A stretch of 64,000 bases of DNA, from NCBI RefSeq assembly GCF_900111995.1, contig NZ_FOKF01000002.1, positions 1 to 64,000 of the forward strand. Reading direction: 5' to 3'. The notes under the pieces were generated by a model. It saw nothing but the letters and a program-made list of their open reading frames with translations, ran no database searches and was not told the origin of the DNA. The DNA is from Collimonas sp. OK607 (GTDB lineage Bacteria; Pseudomonadota; Gammaproteobacteria; Burkholderiales; Burkholderiaceae_D). How positions within the stretch are numbered: position 1 is the stretch's first letter; every line of letters begins with the position of its first letter. This document shows positions 1-9,148 of this stretch, piece after piece. Both the position numbers and the translations under genes were made by a program.

Positions 1-1
1 A

Positions 2-517
2 GCGCATTTTTGCGGCATATCGATGGGAGGAATGATCGGACAGTGGCTGGGTATTCATGCGCCTGAGCGTTTGAAAAAATTAGTCGTCGCGAATAGCGCA
101 GCGAAAATTGGAGCGGCGGAAGCATGGATCAACAGGGCGAAAGCAGTTAGAGCAGATGGCCTGGATGCGATTGCCGATAGCGCGGCCTCACGCTGGTTCA
201 GTCCATCGTTCGTGAAAAGCGGGTCGTCGATCGTCTCGGAACTGGTCGCGCATTTACGCTCTGAAAACGCAGAAGGTTATGCGAGTTGTTGCGAGGCCTT
301 GGCTGATGCCGATTTACGCGGTGAAATCCATTCTATTCCTAACCCCACTCTCATCATCGCCGGTCAATATGACCCCGTGACGACCGAATCGGATGCGGTA
401 TCGATGCATCAAGAAATTAAAGATTCCAAAATGGTGGTGCTACCAGCATCACACATCTCCAATGTCGAAGCTGAGAAGTTATTCACTCGCGCTTTGTCTG
501 ATTTCTTGACGGTCTGA
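2..517 (+). CDS. pcaD: 3-oxoadipate enol-lactonase-like alpha/beta hydrolase (5' truncated by window edge)
   Basis: The reading frame is open from the first bases of the window, so the gene starts outside it; an internal ATG at 23 is not the true start because the nucleophile elbow G-I-S-M-G lies across it. This is the C-terminal two thirds of an alpha/beta hydrolase. The acid residue is in G-Q-Y-D-P-V-T and the catalytic histidine in A-S-H-I-S-N-V-E. The PcaD family hydrolyses 3-oxoadipate enol-lactone in the protocatechuate branch of the beta-ketoadipate pathway, in the cytoplasm. Neighbours fit that role: a PcaR-type IclR regulator follows convergently and dehydroshikimate-to-protocatechuate genes lie beyond it. 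Another lactone or ester hydrolase of the same fold cannot be excluded because the N-terminus is missing. Confidence 0.75.
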   Translation, partial: AHFCGISMGGMIGQWLGIHAPERLKKLVVANSAAKIGAAEAWINRAKAVRADGLDAIADSAASRWFSPSFVKSGSSIVSELVAHLRSENAEGYASCCEALADADLRGEIHSIPNPTLIIAGQYDPVTTESDAVSMHQEIKDSKMVVLPASHISNVEAEKLFTRALSDFLTV

Positions 518-539
518 ATTTCTCGTATCGGTCCCCGAC

Positions 540-1337
540 TCAAACCCACATCATCAAGGTATTGGCGGTAGCCTGCAGCACCGGCAGGCAGCGCGCCGTC
601 GCTTCTGCTTTTGAGCAGCTGGAGATCATCATGGAGACGCTTAACGCGCCGATCAGGGTGCCGCGGCGGCTCTTGATCGGCACGGAGATGCCGCGCAGCC
701 CGATTTCATATTGGTTTTCTGTAACGCCAAAGCCATCTTCGCGGATGGCGATCAGTTCCCGGAACAACTGTTTCTTGTCCGTCACGGTCAGGTGGGTGTA
801 GGCGATCAGGTCGATGCGGTCCAGATAGGCGCGCAACTCGGTGTCCGGCAACGCCGACAGCAATACCCGGCCGGCGGTCGAGGTGTAGGCCGGCAGGCGC
901 GTGCCGGGCTCGAAGCCGGTAGTCAGCAGCCGCGGCGCATTGACGCGGCTGACGTAGACCACGTCGTCACCTTCCAGTACGGAATAATTGGTCGATTCCT
1001 GCAGTTGCAAGGTCAACCGTTGCAGGAACGGCACTATCGCGCGCGGCAACCGCGCCGAATCCAGATAGGAGCGCCCCAGGTTGAGCACCTTGGGCGTGAG
1101 CCAGAAACTGCGGCCGTCGGTGGCCGCCAGGCCGATATGCACCAGCGTCAATAAATAACGGCGCGCTGCGCTACGGCTGAGCGCTACTTTTTCCGCCAGC
1201 TCGCTCGCCGTCAGGCGCACCGTATCGTCATTGAACGCGGTGATTACATCGATGCCTTTGATCAAGCCGTCGATCAGATCGCGCTTGGCGACTTCAACTT
1301 CCAGTAATTCAGGTTTTTTCACGCCAAATAACTCCAA
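540..1337 (-). CDS. IclR-family transcriptional regulator (PcaR/PobR-like)
   Basis: This 265-residue protein has the IclR layout. An N-terminal winged helix-turn-helix (about residues 25-85, with S-R-S-A-A-R-R-Y-L in the recognition region) is followed by an effector domain with the typical segments V-Y-V-S-R, P-A-Y-T-S-T-A-G-R-V-L-L and G-I-S-V-P-I. PcaR, PobR and CatR-like members control beta-ketoadipate pathway and hydroxybenzoate/quinate genes in response to an aromatic or ring-cleavage compound. The gene is divergent from the three-gene dehydroshikimate operon, and an imperfect inverted repeat lies between them, so it most likely controls that operon and itself. The exact effector cannot be read from the sequence. 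Confidence 0.88.
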   Translation of the reverse strand: MELFGVKKPELLEVEVAKRDLIDGLIKGIDVITAFNDDTVRLTASELAEKVALSRSAARRYLLTLVHIGLAATDGRSFWLTPKVLNLGRSYLDSARLPRAIVPFLQRLTLQLQESTNYSVLEGDDVVYVSRVNAPRLLTTGFEPGTRLPAYTSTAGRVLLSALPDTELRAYLDRIDLIAYTHLTVTDKKQLFRELIAIREDGFGVTENQYEIGLRGISVPIKSRRGTLIGALSVSMMISSCSKAEATARCLPVLQATANTLMMWV

Positions 1338-1338
1338 A

Positions 1339-1377
1339 AATGCGCGCTAATCGCTCAATCTGCGCGATTGGCGCATT
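1339..1377. promoter_or_regulatory. Inverted repeat, candidate IclR operator
   Basis: Two arms, GCGCTAATCGC (1344-1354) and GCGATTGGCGC (1364-1374), form a dyad with one mismatch. Outer arms AATGCGC (1339-1345) and GCGCATT (1371-1377) extend it. It sits immediately upstream of the IclR gene start and about 80 bp before the divergent operon at 1454, where an autoregulated divergent operator is expected. The assignment is inferred from position and symmetry. Confidence 0.6.
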
Positions 1378-1453
1378 ATTGCATGTTTTCGGCACTGTTT
1401 TTCTCGATATGCCATTCCTATACTTGGCCTGACTACTTCAGCCAAGGATCAGC

Positions 1454-2353
1454 ATGACTGCGCAAGAACACAATCCGGAACCGAATAACCCGCTCGGCAT
1501 CGACGGCATTGAATTCATCGAATATGCCAGCGCCCAGCCATTGGCGCTGGGAGCGTTGCTGGAACAAATGGGATTTGTGGCGACTGCCCGTCATCGCTCG
1601 CGTGAGGTGACTTTGTACCGCCAGGGCACGATGAATGTGATCGTCAATGCCGATCCATCCTCTTTGCAGCAAACCGACAGTGAGCCGCAAGCGACAGTCA
1701 TCAGCGCGATTGCGCTGCGGGTACGTGACGCAGATGTCGCGTACCGCCATGCGATCGAGATGGGCGCCTGGGCGATCCAGACTCGCGCCGGTGTGATGGA
1801 GCTGAATATCCCGGGCGTGCACGGGGTCGGCGATTCGATCCTGTATTTCGTCGATCGCTTTCGCGATTTCTCTATCTATGATGTCGACTTCAAGCCGATC
1901 TTGAGCGCGCCGGCCAATCCGCCGGCACTGGCTGGCATGCATTTTTTCGGCGTGGTGCAAACGATCGGGCGCGACCGTTCGCCGGAGTGGATTGATTTTT
2001 ACCAGCAGCTGATGGATTTCCAGCCGCTGCCGCAAGGCCGCTATTTCGGCGTTTTACCTAAAGGAGTTTTGCTGGAAAGCCCATGTCACAGCTTTTATCT
2101 GCAACTGGTAGAGCCGCCTGAAGGCGCCGCCGGCTTGCAATGGGATGAACAATTGGTGCGTGTCGGGCTGGGCGCACCTGATGTGCTCGACGCCGTGCGG
2201 CAGTTGAAACAAAGGGGCATCGTGTTCATCGACCGTGAACCGGCGCAGGCCAGCGAGAAGGGCGCGTTGACGCAACTCTACAAAAGCGGCATCAGTTTCG
2301 AACTGGTAGTTAGTCACCAAGATATCAGCCTCCAGGAGCAGCAACATGCTTGA
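1454..2353 (+). CDS. VOC/HPPD-like protein, homologous to the C-terminal domain of QuiC dehydroshikimate dehydratase
   Basis: The 299-residue protein has two vicinal-oxygen-chelate modules (about residues 15-150 and 160-285) like 4-hydroxyphenylpyruvate dioxygenase. Candidate metal ligands are the His in L-A-G-M-H-F-F-G, the His in S-P-C-H-S-F and the Glu in S-F-E-L-V-V. Segments such as T-A-R-H-R-S-R-E-V-T-L-Y-R-Q-G and L-Y-F-V-D resemble the C-terminal HPPD-like half of the two-domain QuiC1 dehydratases of pseudomonads, as I remember that family. Here it is a separate gene at the head of an operon. It overlaps the next gene by 8 bp, and the matching TIM-barrel half is the third gene. It could contribute to the dehydratase as a partner subunit or be an independent dioxygenase. 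Confidence 0.75.
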   Translation: MTAQEHNPEPNNPLGIDGIEFIEYASAQPLALGALLEQMGFVATARHRSREVTLYRQGTMNVIVNADPSSLQQTDSEPQATVISAIALRVRDADVAYRHAIEMGAWAIQTRAGVMELNIPGVHGVGDSILYFVDRFRDFSIYDVDFKPILSAPANPPALAGMHFFGVVQTIGRDRSPEWIDFYQQLMDFQPLPQGRYFGVLPKGVLLESPCHSFYLQLVEPPEGAAGLQWDEQLVRVGLGAPDVLDAVRQLKQRGIVFIDREPAQASEKGALTQLYKSGISFELVVSHQDISLQEQQHA

Positions 2354-3194
2354 GATTTCCGGCAATACCCGCATTTTCCCGGTGATCGGCTGGCCGGTCG
2401 AGCAAGTCAAAGCCCCGGCCTTGTTTAATGCTTACTTCAAGCAGCACAACATCGATGCCCGCGTGATTCCGCTCAAGATCGCGCCGGCTGGTTATATTTC
2501 CGCGGTGCGCATGTTGATGGCTGCAGAGAATGTGGGCGGCATCCTGGTGTCGATCCCGCACAAGCCGATGAGCGTGGACGCGGTAGACCAGCCGACTTCG
2601 CGCGCAGTCCTGGCGGGCGCTTGCAATGCCATCTATAAAAGCCCGGACGGCCAGACCCTGATCGGCGACCTGATCGACGGCGAAGGTTTCATCCGCGCCT
2701 TCGACCGTACCTGCGGCAGCACGCCATTCGACTGGCCACGCGCCAGAGCATTGGTGGTCGGTAGCGGCGGCGTCGGTTGTGCTGTGGCTGCAGCGCTGGC
2801 GGCGCGCGGCATTGGCCATGTCGCCATTTACGATACGCGCCAGGAGCAAGCCGAAGCGCTGCAGCAGCGCCTGCAGAAAATGTTCAGCGCCACTGAAGTG
2901 GTAATCGGGGCGCCGTCCGCCGCGGGTTATGACCTGGTCGTTAATTCGACGCCACTTGGCATGAACGCGGACGATCCGCTACCGCTCGACCTGAATGGCA
3001 TCGCGCCGTCCTGCATCGTCGCCGATTGCGGCATGAAGATTGAAATGACGCGGCTGCTGATGGAAGCGCAGCGCCATGGCTGCCGCATCCAGAAGGGGCG
3101 CGAGATGATGATCGAACAAGCGCCGCTGTATCTGGAACTGTTCGGCTGGCCGGGTGTGTCGTCGGATGCGTTTCGCGCGTTGGAGGCGATATGA
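2346..3194 (+). CDS. Shikimate/quinate dehydrogenase-like protein (AroE superfamily)
   Basis: The 282-residue protein has an N-terminal substrate domain and a Rossmann domain with V-G-S-G-G-V-G-C-A-V (about residues 135-145) and N-S-T-P-L-G-M. The catalytic lysine of the family is visible as K73 in S-I-P-H-K-P, and the aspartate as D111 in L-I-D-G. The two shikimate-binding serines of canonical AroE (S-K-S-P) are replaced by V-K-A-P at residues 21-24, and the usual N-T-D-G reads L-I-D-G. Substrate or direction may therefore differ from biosynthetic AroE. Start and stop overlap both neighbours, so it is translationally coupled with the split dehydratase genes. A catabolic role in converting quinate or shikimate to 3-dehydro forms is inferred. 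Confidence 0.8.
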   Translation: MLEISGNTRIFPVIGWPVEQVKAPALFNAYFKQHNIDARVIPLKIAPAGYISAVRMLMAAENVGGILVSIPHKPMSVDAVDQPTSRAVLAGACNAIYKSPDGQTLIGDLIDGEGFIRAFDRTCGSTPFDWPRARALVVGSGGVGCAVAAALAARGIGHVAIYDTRQEQAEALQQRLQKMFSATEVVIGAPSAAGYDLVVNSTPLGMNADDPLPLDLNGIAPSCIVADCGMKIEMTRLLMEAQRHGCRIQKGREMMIEQAPLYLELFGWPGVSSDAFRALEAI

Positions 3195-4078
3195 ATCTGA
3201 GTAATTTCGGCATGGACAGTATCACTTTAGCGGGACCGCTGGAGTCGAAACTCAATGCCTCCAAGGCGGCAGGATTTTCGCAAATCATGTTGTGGGCCAA
3301 GGACCTGGCCGGCCATCCCGGCGGCTTGGAGCAGGCGGTACGCCTGGTCAGGGCTAGCGGGATTCGCGTTACCGGCATTCAGGTTATGCGCGATTTCGAG
3401 GGATTGTCCGGCGCCTTGCATGAATACAAGCTCGACATCGCCAAGAACATGCTGCATGTGTGTCAGGCGGTCGGTGCACCGCTGTTGATGGTTTGCTCCA
3501 GTACCTCTAGCCACGCTAGCGGGGAATTGCCCTTGATCGCGCGCCACCTGGCAAAGTTGGCGACGCTGGCGGTGCCGCTGGGCGTGCGCATCGGTTACGA
3601 AGCATTGTCCTGGGGCCGTCATGTCAACCAGTATACGCAGTCTTGGGAAGCGGTAGAACTGGCTGACCATGCCAATCTGGGCGTAGTGATCGATTCCTTT
3701 CACATGCTGGCGAACCAGGCCGACCTGGATGGTTTGCAAGATATCCCCAGTGACAAGATCGCGATGGTGCAGTTATCCGATTTCATGTGGCGCGATATCC
3801 GCAGTGCCGAAGAGCGGTTGGAAACGGCGCGCCACCTGCGCGTATTTCCGGGCGAGGGCGCGCATTCGAAAGAGCTGTCCGACTTGTTGCGCCGCTTGGA
3901 TCGGGGTGGCTATCGTGGCGACTACAGCTTCGAAGTCTTTAATGACGATTATCTGCAACTGTCGCCCGATATCGTGGCCCGCCGTGCTCATCGTGCCGCC
4001 AAATGGGTGACCGATCAGGTCCTGCGACGCAGCCTGCAGGTGCGTCAACCGGGCGCTGGACACCCGACCATGGCTTAG
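3191..4078 (+). CDS. quiC: 3-dehydroshikimate dehydratase, TIM-barrel domain (sugar phosphate isomerase/epimerase family)
   Basis: The 295-residue protein is a xylose-isomerase-like TIM barrel. Segments I-G-Y-E-A-L-S-W-G-R-H-V-N, V-I-D-S-F-H, V-F-P-G-E-G and S-F-E-V-F-N-D match the N-terminal domain of QuiC-type dehydroshikimate dehydratases. Candidate divalent-metal ligands are E137, D168, Q194 and E248. The family converts 3-dehydroshikimate to protocatechuate, feeding the beta-ketoadipate pathway whose lactonase lies at the left edge. The start ATG overlaps the stop of the dehydrogenase-like gene (ATGA). The protein lacks the fused HPPD-like domain, which is encoded by the first gene of the operon. 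Confidence in the family is high; the exact substrate is inferred. Confidence 0.85.
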   Translation: MNLSNFGMDSITLAGPLESKLNASKAAGFSQIMLWAKDLAGHPGGLEQAVRLVRASGIRVTGIQVMRDFEGLSGALHEYKLDIAKNMLHVCQAVGAPLLMVCSSTSSHASGELPLIARHLAKLATLAVPLGVRIGYEALSWGRHVNQYTQSWEAVELADHANLGVVIDSFHMLANQADLDGLQDIPSDKIAMVQLSDFMWRDIRSAEERLETARHLRVFPGEGAHSKELSDLLRRLDRGGYRGDYSFEVFNDDYLQLSPDIVARRAHRAAKWVTDQVLRRSLQVRQPGAGHPTMA

Positions 4079-4161
4079 CCGCCCGCAGCAAGCAGTACAA
4101 AAAAACATCGCCGCAAACAAAAAAAATAACGCGGCGTTACCAAGGTTATCGAGGAGACAGC

Positions 4162-4257
4162 ATGACCCCACACCCAAAATCCGTTCGGATTCTGATCGAT
4201 ACGAACCTGAGCCTGCTACACGGCCTGTGGTTTGAATCGATAACAACACGGCACTGA
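4162..4257 (+). CDS. Possible 31-residue small ORF upstream of porin
   Basis: An ATG preceded by GAGGAGACA at good spacing opens 31 codons and ends 55 bp before the porin start. No family was recognised and there is no signal peptide or membrane segment. It may be a leader peptide or a chance frame. The surrounding 4079-4312 stretch otherwise shows only A-rich sequence and a weak GCC/GGC stem. Confidence 0.25.
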   Translation: MTPHPKSVRILIDTNLSLLHGLWFESITTRH

Positions 4258-4312
4258 GCACGGTCGCCGCTGCAATTAATCATTAACCATAAAAAAACCA
4301 AATGGAGATGTC

Positions 4313-5434
4313 ATGAAGATAAAATTCGTCGCTGCCTGCAGCCTCGCCGGCTGTTCGGCTCTGGCGCAAGCTCAGTCTAACGTCACCTTGTATGGCGACG
4401 TCGACCAGTACCTGGGCTACATCCACAGCAGTAGCGGCACCAGCGTCGTCGGCCTCAACGATGGCGCCATCTTGCGTAGCCGCCTTGGTTTGCGCGGCGT
4501 GGAGGAACTGGGTGGTGGCTACCAGACCAAATTCACGCTGGAGCAGGGCTTGAACGCCAACACCGGCGGTGCGGCGGATTCCAGCCGTCTGTTCGACCGC
4601 CAGGCATGGGTCGGCATGAATACGCCGGCGGGTGAATTCCGTATCGGACGCCAGAACAGCATTCCGTTCTTCATCGGCGGTGCTATCGATTACACCGAGC
4701 GCACGACTTACGGTTCGGTCATCAATACCTTCGGCGTACCGTCGCGTTACGACAATGACCTTTCCTACAAGTCGCCACGTCTGGCCGGCTTTCAACTGGA
4801 TGCGCATTATGCGCTGACCGAAACCGCGGGTGAGGGTGTAGGCGCACGCGGCGTCTATCAACTCGGGCTGGACTACAGCAAGGGGCCGTATCGCGCAGGT
4901 TACGCCGGACTATGGGCGAAGCCGGCGGCGAATGCACTGTTTTCAGAGCGCGTGGTCTATCACAACCTGTATGCGAATTACGACTACGGCAAGGGCAAGC
5001 TTTATTTCGCCTACGTGCGCAGCAACAACGTGACAGCTAATGCAAGCGGCAATAACGCAACCGCGATCCTCAGCAACGTCAGTATCCCAAACAATGCCTT
5101 CGCGGGAAATAATCCAGACGTGCTGCGCATGTACAACATTTATCAGATATCGGCCGACTATCGCCTCAGTCCGCAACTGCGGATCGGCGCCTTGTATGGT
5201 GTGATGCAGGACACTTCGCACCGGGATTCAGGGGCGCAGGGCGGCAACCTCGGGGCTTACTACGATTTATCCAAGCGCACCACGCTCTACAGTTTTGCCA
5301 ACTACATGAAGAACGACGCCAACGCCGGTTTCCGTTTCAGCGGTTCCGCTGGTCCTGCCGCCAACCTTGCCGGAGCAGACATCAACGGCAAAAGCCTGAT
5401 CGGTATGCAAGCCGGCATCCTGCATCGGTTTTAA
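4313..5434 (+). CDS. Outer-membrane porin (Burkholderia-type, Gram-negative porin family)
   Basis: The 373-residue precursor has a signal peptide ending near A-L-A-Q-A and then the hallmark porin start S-N-V-T-L-Y-G-D-V-D. It continues through R-S-R-L-G-L-R-G-V-E-E-L-G-G-G and ends with the beta-barrel sorting signal H-R-F. It is a trimeric 16-strand general diffusion porin by family. A ribosome-binding site (ATGGAGATG) precedes the ATG. It sits between the dehydroshikimate operon and the symporter, so it probably lets the aromatic or alicyclic acids cross the outer membrane; that specificity is inferred from position only. Confidence 0.9.
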   Translation: MKIKFVAACSLAGCSALAQAQSNVTLYGDVDQYLGYIHSSSGTSVVGLNDGAILRSRLGLRGVEELGGGYQTKFTLEQGLNANTGGAADSSRLFDRQAWVGMNTPAGEFRIGRQNSIPFFIGGAIDYTERTTYGSVINTFGVPSRYDNDLSYKSPRLAGFQLDAHYALTETAGEGVGARGVYQLGLDYSKGPYRAGYAGLWAKPAANALFSERVVYHNLYANYDYGKGKLYFAYVRSNNVTANASGNNATAILSNVSIPNNAFAGNNPDVLRMYNIYQISADYRLSPQLRIGALYGVMQDTSHRDSGAQGGNLGAYYDLSKRTTLYSFANYMKNDANAGFRFSGSAGPAANLAGADINGKSLIGMQAGILHRF

Positions 5435-5471
5435 CGCGTCGGTTTAACACACCATTTCAACATTATCATGT

Positions 5472-5487
5472 AGAGAATTCGTTCTCT
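5472..5487 (+). terminator. Short hairpin after porin
   Basis: AGAGAA-TTCG-TTCTCT forms a 6-bp stem with a stable tetraloop 38 bp after the porin stop. There is no proper T-run, so it is at best a weak terminator or mRNA 3'-end stabiliser before the symporter gene. Confidence 0.3.
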
Positions 5488-5524
5488 TCGTGTAAAAAAT
5501 AACCTATAGATCATCGAGGACGTT

Positions 5525-6889
5525 ATGTCTACATCTACAGTATCGAAACAAATTCGGACGCCAGGCGCGACCAGCGCTGCCAATGCGGCGCCGCAGGCCG
5601 CCACTCGTTCACCGCGTAAGGCAGCGCTGGCCAGCTGGATCGGCAGCGCGGTCGAGTATTACGATTTTTTCATCTACGGCACTGCGGCAGCGCTGGTGTT
5701 CGGCAAGATATTTTTTCCATCGTTCGACCCGGTAACGGCTACCATCGCAGCTTTCGCCACGTTCGGTGTCGGTTACGTGACGCGGCCGATCGGTGCGGTT
5801 GTGCTGGGTCATATCGGCGACAGATACGGGCGCAAAAAAGTGCTCACCTTTACTTTGCTGTTGATGGGGGTATCAACCTTTACGGTCGGTTTGTTGCCAA
5901 CTTATGGGCAGGTCGGTATCGCGGCCCCGATCATGCTGGTGATACTGCGCATGCTGCAAGGCGTGTCGGCGGCGGGGGAGCAGGCCGGCGCCAATTCGAT
6001 GACGCTTGAACATGCACCGCCGCATCGGCGTGCTTTTTTTACCAGTTTCACCCTGAGCGGAACCCAGGCCGGCCTGATTCTCGCCACCCTGGTTTTCCTG
6101 CCGATCTCAGCGTTGCCCGAAGATCAGCTATTGTCCTGGGGCTGGCGCATTCCATTTTTCCTGAGCGCGATCGTGGTGTGGGTCGGGATCTGGGTGCGCC
6201 GCACCTTGCCCGAGACACCGGCATTCGAACAGGAAAAGTCGCAGGCACAGGGAGAGAAGGAAGCAAAGCTGCCGTTCATGGTGCTGCTGCGCGAACATAA
6301 GAAGAGCCTTGCGCGGGTCATTTTTGCCGCCCAGATTTCGGTAGTGAGTACGATTTTCAGTGTGTTTACGCTGTCATACGCAGTCAACACCATCCATATC
6401 CCACGCGCCACCATGCTGACCGTGCTGGTATTGGCAAATGTGGTGGCGCTGGCGGCGATTCCGGCTTTCGCCGCATTGTCGGACCGCATCGGCCGCAAGC
6501 CTGTGTTTATCTTTGGCGGGCTGGCTTGCGCCTGCCTGATCTGGCCTTATCTGTGGAGTATCAGCCAGGCCAACATCCCGCTCATCTTTGTTTTCGGCCT
6601 GCTTTTGTCAGGCGTTGTGTATAGCGCGGCAAACGGTGTCTGGCCATCCTTGTATGGCGAAATGTTCGATACCCGGGTGCGTCTGTCCGGCATGGCCATC
6701 GGTACCCAGATCGGTTTTGCCCTGGGTGGTTTCGCACCGAGTATCAGTGCCGCGATCTTGAAACCTGGCACGGATGGCTGGATACCTGTAGCGATATTCG
6801 TCAGCGCTACCGCGATCATCTCCGCCATTTCCGCAGCTACGGCGCGTGAGACCTATCGCACGCCGATGAATGAGCTGGGTAAACAGTAA
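5525..6889 (+). CDS. MFS metabolite:H+ symporter (ShiA/PcaT-like)
   Basis: The 454-residue protein has about twelve hydrophobic segments. The MFS loop motif is G-D-R-Y-G-R-K-K after segment 2, with a related L-S-D-R-I-G-R-K-P in the second half. The start A-S-W-I-G-S-A-V-E-Y-Y-D-F-F-I-Y-G is diagnostic of the metabolite:H+ symporter family (ShiA shikimate, KgtP 2-oxoglutarate, PcaT). It lies downstream of the quinate/shikimate-type genes and a porin on the same strand, so uptake of shikimate, quinate or protocatechuate is the best inference. The N-terminus carries a 30-residue hydrophilic extension. Confidence 0.85.
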   Translation: MSTSTVSKQIRTPGATSAANAAPQAATRSPRKAALASWIGSAVEYYDFFIYGTAAALVFGKIFFPSFDPVTATIAAFATFGVGYVTRPIGAVVLGHIGDRYGRKKVLTFTLLLMGVSTFTVGLLPTYGQVGIAAPIMLVILRMLQGVSAAGEQAGANSMTLEHAPPHRRAFFTSFTLSGTQAGLILATLVFLPISALPEDQLLSWGWRIPFFLSAIVVWVGIWVRRTLPETPAFEQEKSQAQGEKEAKLPFMVLLREHKKSLARVIFAAQISVVSTIFSVFTLSYAVNTIHIPRATMLTVLVLANVVALAAIPAFAALSDRIGRKPVFIFGGLACACLIWPYLWSISQANIPLIFVFGLLLSGVVYSAANGVWPSLYGEMFDTRVRLSGMAIGTQIGFALGGFAPSISAAILKPGTDGWIPVAIFVSATAIISAISAATARETYRTPMNELGKQ

Positions 6890-6940
6890 AAGAGACGAAT
6901 CGGGCCGCAGCTCTTGCCGAAACTTCTGCTGAATTTCAGT

Positions 6941-8452
6941 CTATATCAGGGATCGCTCTGGCGTAATGGCATGGCTTTTTGCAGGGAACGTAAATGTGAA
7001 GCAGGTGCCGCTACCAACGGTACTGGTGACATCAATGCTCCCGCCGTGCAATTCGACGATGGACTTAGTCACAGCCAGGCCCAGGCCGGTATTTTCACCC
7101 GAGCTGCGGGAAATATCGGCCCGATAGAATCGATCGAACAGATGCGGCAGATGTTCCGCACCGATGCCGGCGCCGGAATCGCTCACCGACAGCGAAACCA
7201 TGGCGCCGCTCGGTTCCGCCCGCAATGTAATGTGGCCCTTTGGGGGTGTGTAGCGGAGCGCATTCATGATCAGATTGGATAGCGCGCGCCGCAGTAGCAA
7301 AGGATCGGCACAAATCACGAGGTCGCCGTGAGCGTTCAGTGTGACATCTTTTTCTTCGGCCAGTGCTTCGAAGAAGTCGAGTACTTTCTTGAATTCATCG
7401 CCGGTTTGCAAGGTTTCGAGATGTATGGCTTGTGTCGCGTTTTCCGTTCTCGCCAGGAACAACATGCCGGATACCATTCGAGACAAGCGTTCGCCTTCAT
7501 CCACAACGGTGGCAAGCGTGTCCTTATAATCGGCCGCGTCCCTGTCGCGAGAAAGCGTGACGCCGGCAGCGGCCACCAGATTGTTGATCGGCGACCGGAA
7601 CTCATGCGCCAGGTCTGAAGAGAAGCGCGATAACTGATCGAATGAATTTTCCAGCCGGCCTAACATGGCGTCGAACGTCTGGGCCAGTACTCTTAAATCG
7701 GAGGGCCAGGGTTGATTGCCGATGCGTGTATCCAGTTTTTCGATGCTGATGCGTTCGATAGCGCTGCTGATAGCCCTGACTGGCGCGAGCCCCTTGTGGG
7801 CAACAAAAAAACCGAAGCAAGTGGAAAAGATCGTGACGGCGCATAGCATCAGCGCGAGGCCTTCCCAGTATTCATTGATGATGGCGCGGCTTTGCGTCAC
7901 GTCAAGTGCGGCCTGGAGAGACCATGTCCGGCCGGGTTGGGTAGTGATCGCGACGTTGGCCAACATGTAGCGTGGGTGATTACCGCCCACCTTTTTTGCT
8001 TTCCAGATTTTGAACTCAGGATGGGAGGATGATGAGACCGCGGGAAATTTATCGAACGGAACAGTCACACCGGAGAGTTCCGACGTTTCCGACGTTCCCG
8101 TATGCGCCGGATCACCAGGTCCTGTCAGGCGGAACCACAGCCGATCGGATTTCTCCATATGCTCGCGCCATTTCTGCTGCCACATGCCCGGCGCCTGGTT
8201 GTTCTCCAGGGTACGTACCATTTCTTCCTGGAGCGCGATTGCATGCTGCAGCTCGGTTTGGTCTTTTTGATAGATCTGGTGTTCTACCTTCTCATACAGA
8301 AAGCTGGAAACGGTAAGCAGAATGACTACCATCGATGCAGAAAACAGCAGCGTCAACCGCACAGTAAGAGGCCAGAGGCGTGGATCGAACATCCGCATCC
8401 GCAGGTTGCCCAGGCGAGCGAACATCGGGTTAGTCGCGTAGTTCGAGGACAT
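6941..8452 (-). CDS. Sensor histidine kinase of RND efflux operon (heavy-metal-sensor type)
   Basis: The 503-residue membrane kinase has two transmembrane segments (about residues 30-50 and 200-222) around a periplasmic domain, then HAMP, an H-box with [10 protein letters not shown], and an ATPase domain with [17 protein letters not shown] and G-L-G-L-A. It resembles the CusS/heavy-metal sensor kinase group. Its start overlaps the end of the response regulator gene by 23 bp. It is the last gene of the TolC-MFP-RND-regulator-kinase operon, so it probably senses a pump substrate in the periplasm. The substrate is not evident. Confidence 0.88.
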   Translation of the reverse strand: MSSNYATNPMFARLGNLRMRMFDPRLWPLTVRLTLLFSASMVVILLTVSSFLYEKVEHQIYQKDQTELQHAIALQEEMVRTLENNQAPGMWQQKWREHMEKSDRLWFRLTGPGDPAHTGTSETSELSGVTVPFDKFPAVSSSSHPEFKIWKAKKVGGNHPRYMLANVAITTQPGRTWSLQAALDVTQSRAIINEYWEGLALMLCAVTIFSTCFGFFVAHKGLAPVRAISSAIERISIEKLDTRIGNQPWPSDLRVLAQTFDAMLGRLENSFDQLSRFSSDLAHEFRSPINNLVAAAGVTLSRDRDAADYKDTLATVVDEGERLSRMVSGMLFLARTENATQAIHLETLQTGDEFKKVLDFFEALAEEKDVTLNAHGDLVICADPLLLRRALSNLIMNALRYTPPKGHITLRAEPSGAMVSLSVSDSGAGIGAEHLPHLFDRFYRADISRSSGENTGLGLAVTKSIVELHGGSIDVTSTVGSGTCFTFTFPAKSHAITPERSLI

Positions 8453-9119
8453 AGCCCACTCCTCTTACGGTATGGAGTAATTTGCTCGGGTAAGGATCGT
8501 CCACTTTGGTACGCAGGCGGCGCACGGCAACTTCTACTACGTTGGTGTCGGAATCGAAATTCATATCCCATATCTGTTCGGCCAGCACGGTACGGGAGGT
8601 TACTTCACCGCTACGACGCATCAACAAACTCAGCAGCGCGAATTCCTTGGGAGTGAGTTCCAGTCGATCGTTGTTCCGCGTCGCACGATGCTTGAGTAAA
8701 TCCAGTGTCAGGTCGCCAATCTGGAGCATGGTGGCTTCGCTACTCGGGCGTGGCGCTGAGTAGCGCCGCAGAATGACGCGAATTCGCGCCAGCAATTCGC
8801 TATAGGCGAAGGGTTTGACCAGATAGTCGTCGGCGCCAAGTTCCAGGCCACGTACGCGATCGTTGATTTCGTCGCGCGCGGTCAAAAAAAGTATCGGCGT
8901 TTGCTTGCCGGCACGGCGCGCGGTTTCCAGAATGCTCCAGCCATCCAGTCCGGGCAGCATGATGTCGAGAATGGCAACGTCGTAATCGTTCGTCAACAAA
9001 AAATGCAAACCGTCAGGACCGTTATTGGCGATGTCGACCGCCATTCCTTCTTCCCGCAGACCTTTGGAGATATAGTTGGCGGCGGTTTGTTGATCTTCGA
9101 CCAGCAGGATTTTTATCAT
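8430..9119 (-). CDS. OmpR-family response regulator of RND efflux operon (CusR-like)
   Basis: The 229-residue protein starts M-I-K-I-L-L-V-E-D; an upstream in-frame start at 9227 would add 36 residues lacking family similarity. The receiver domain has the phosphorylatable Asp in V-A-I-L-D-I-M-L-P and the conserved Lys in L-V-K-P-F. The C-terminal winged helix ends T-V-R-G-V-G-Y-V-L. It is the fourth gene of the efflux operon, 29 bp after the RND gene, and is coupled to the kinase. It is expected to regulate the efflux genes and belongs to the OmpR family able to bind 11-bp direct repeats. Confidence 0.9.
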   Translation of the reverse strand: MIKILLVEDQQTAANYISKGLREEGMAVDIANNGPDGLHFLLTNDYDVAILDIMLPGLDGWSILETARRAGKQTPILFLTARDEINDRVRGLELGADDYLVKPFAYSELLARIRVILRRYSAPRPSSEATMLQIGDLTLDLLKHRATRNNDRLELTPKEFALLSLLMRRSGEVTSRTVLAEQIWDMNFDSDTNVVEVAVRRLRTKVDDPYPSKLLHTVRGVGYVLELRD

Positions 9120-9148
9120 GGACTGAATTTCTGAATTAGATTTCTGGA

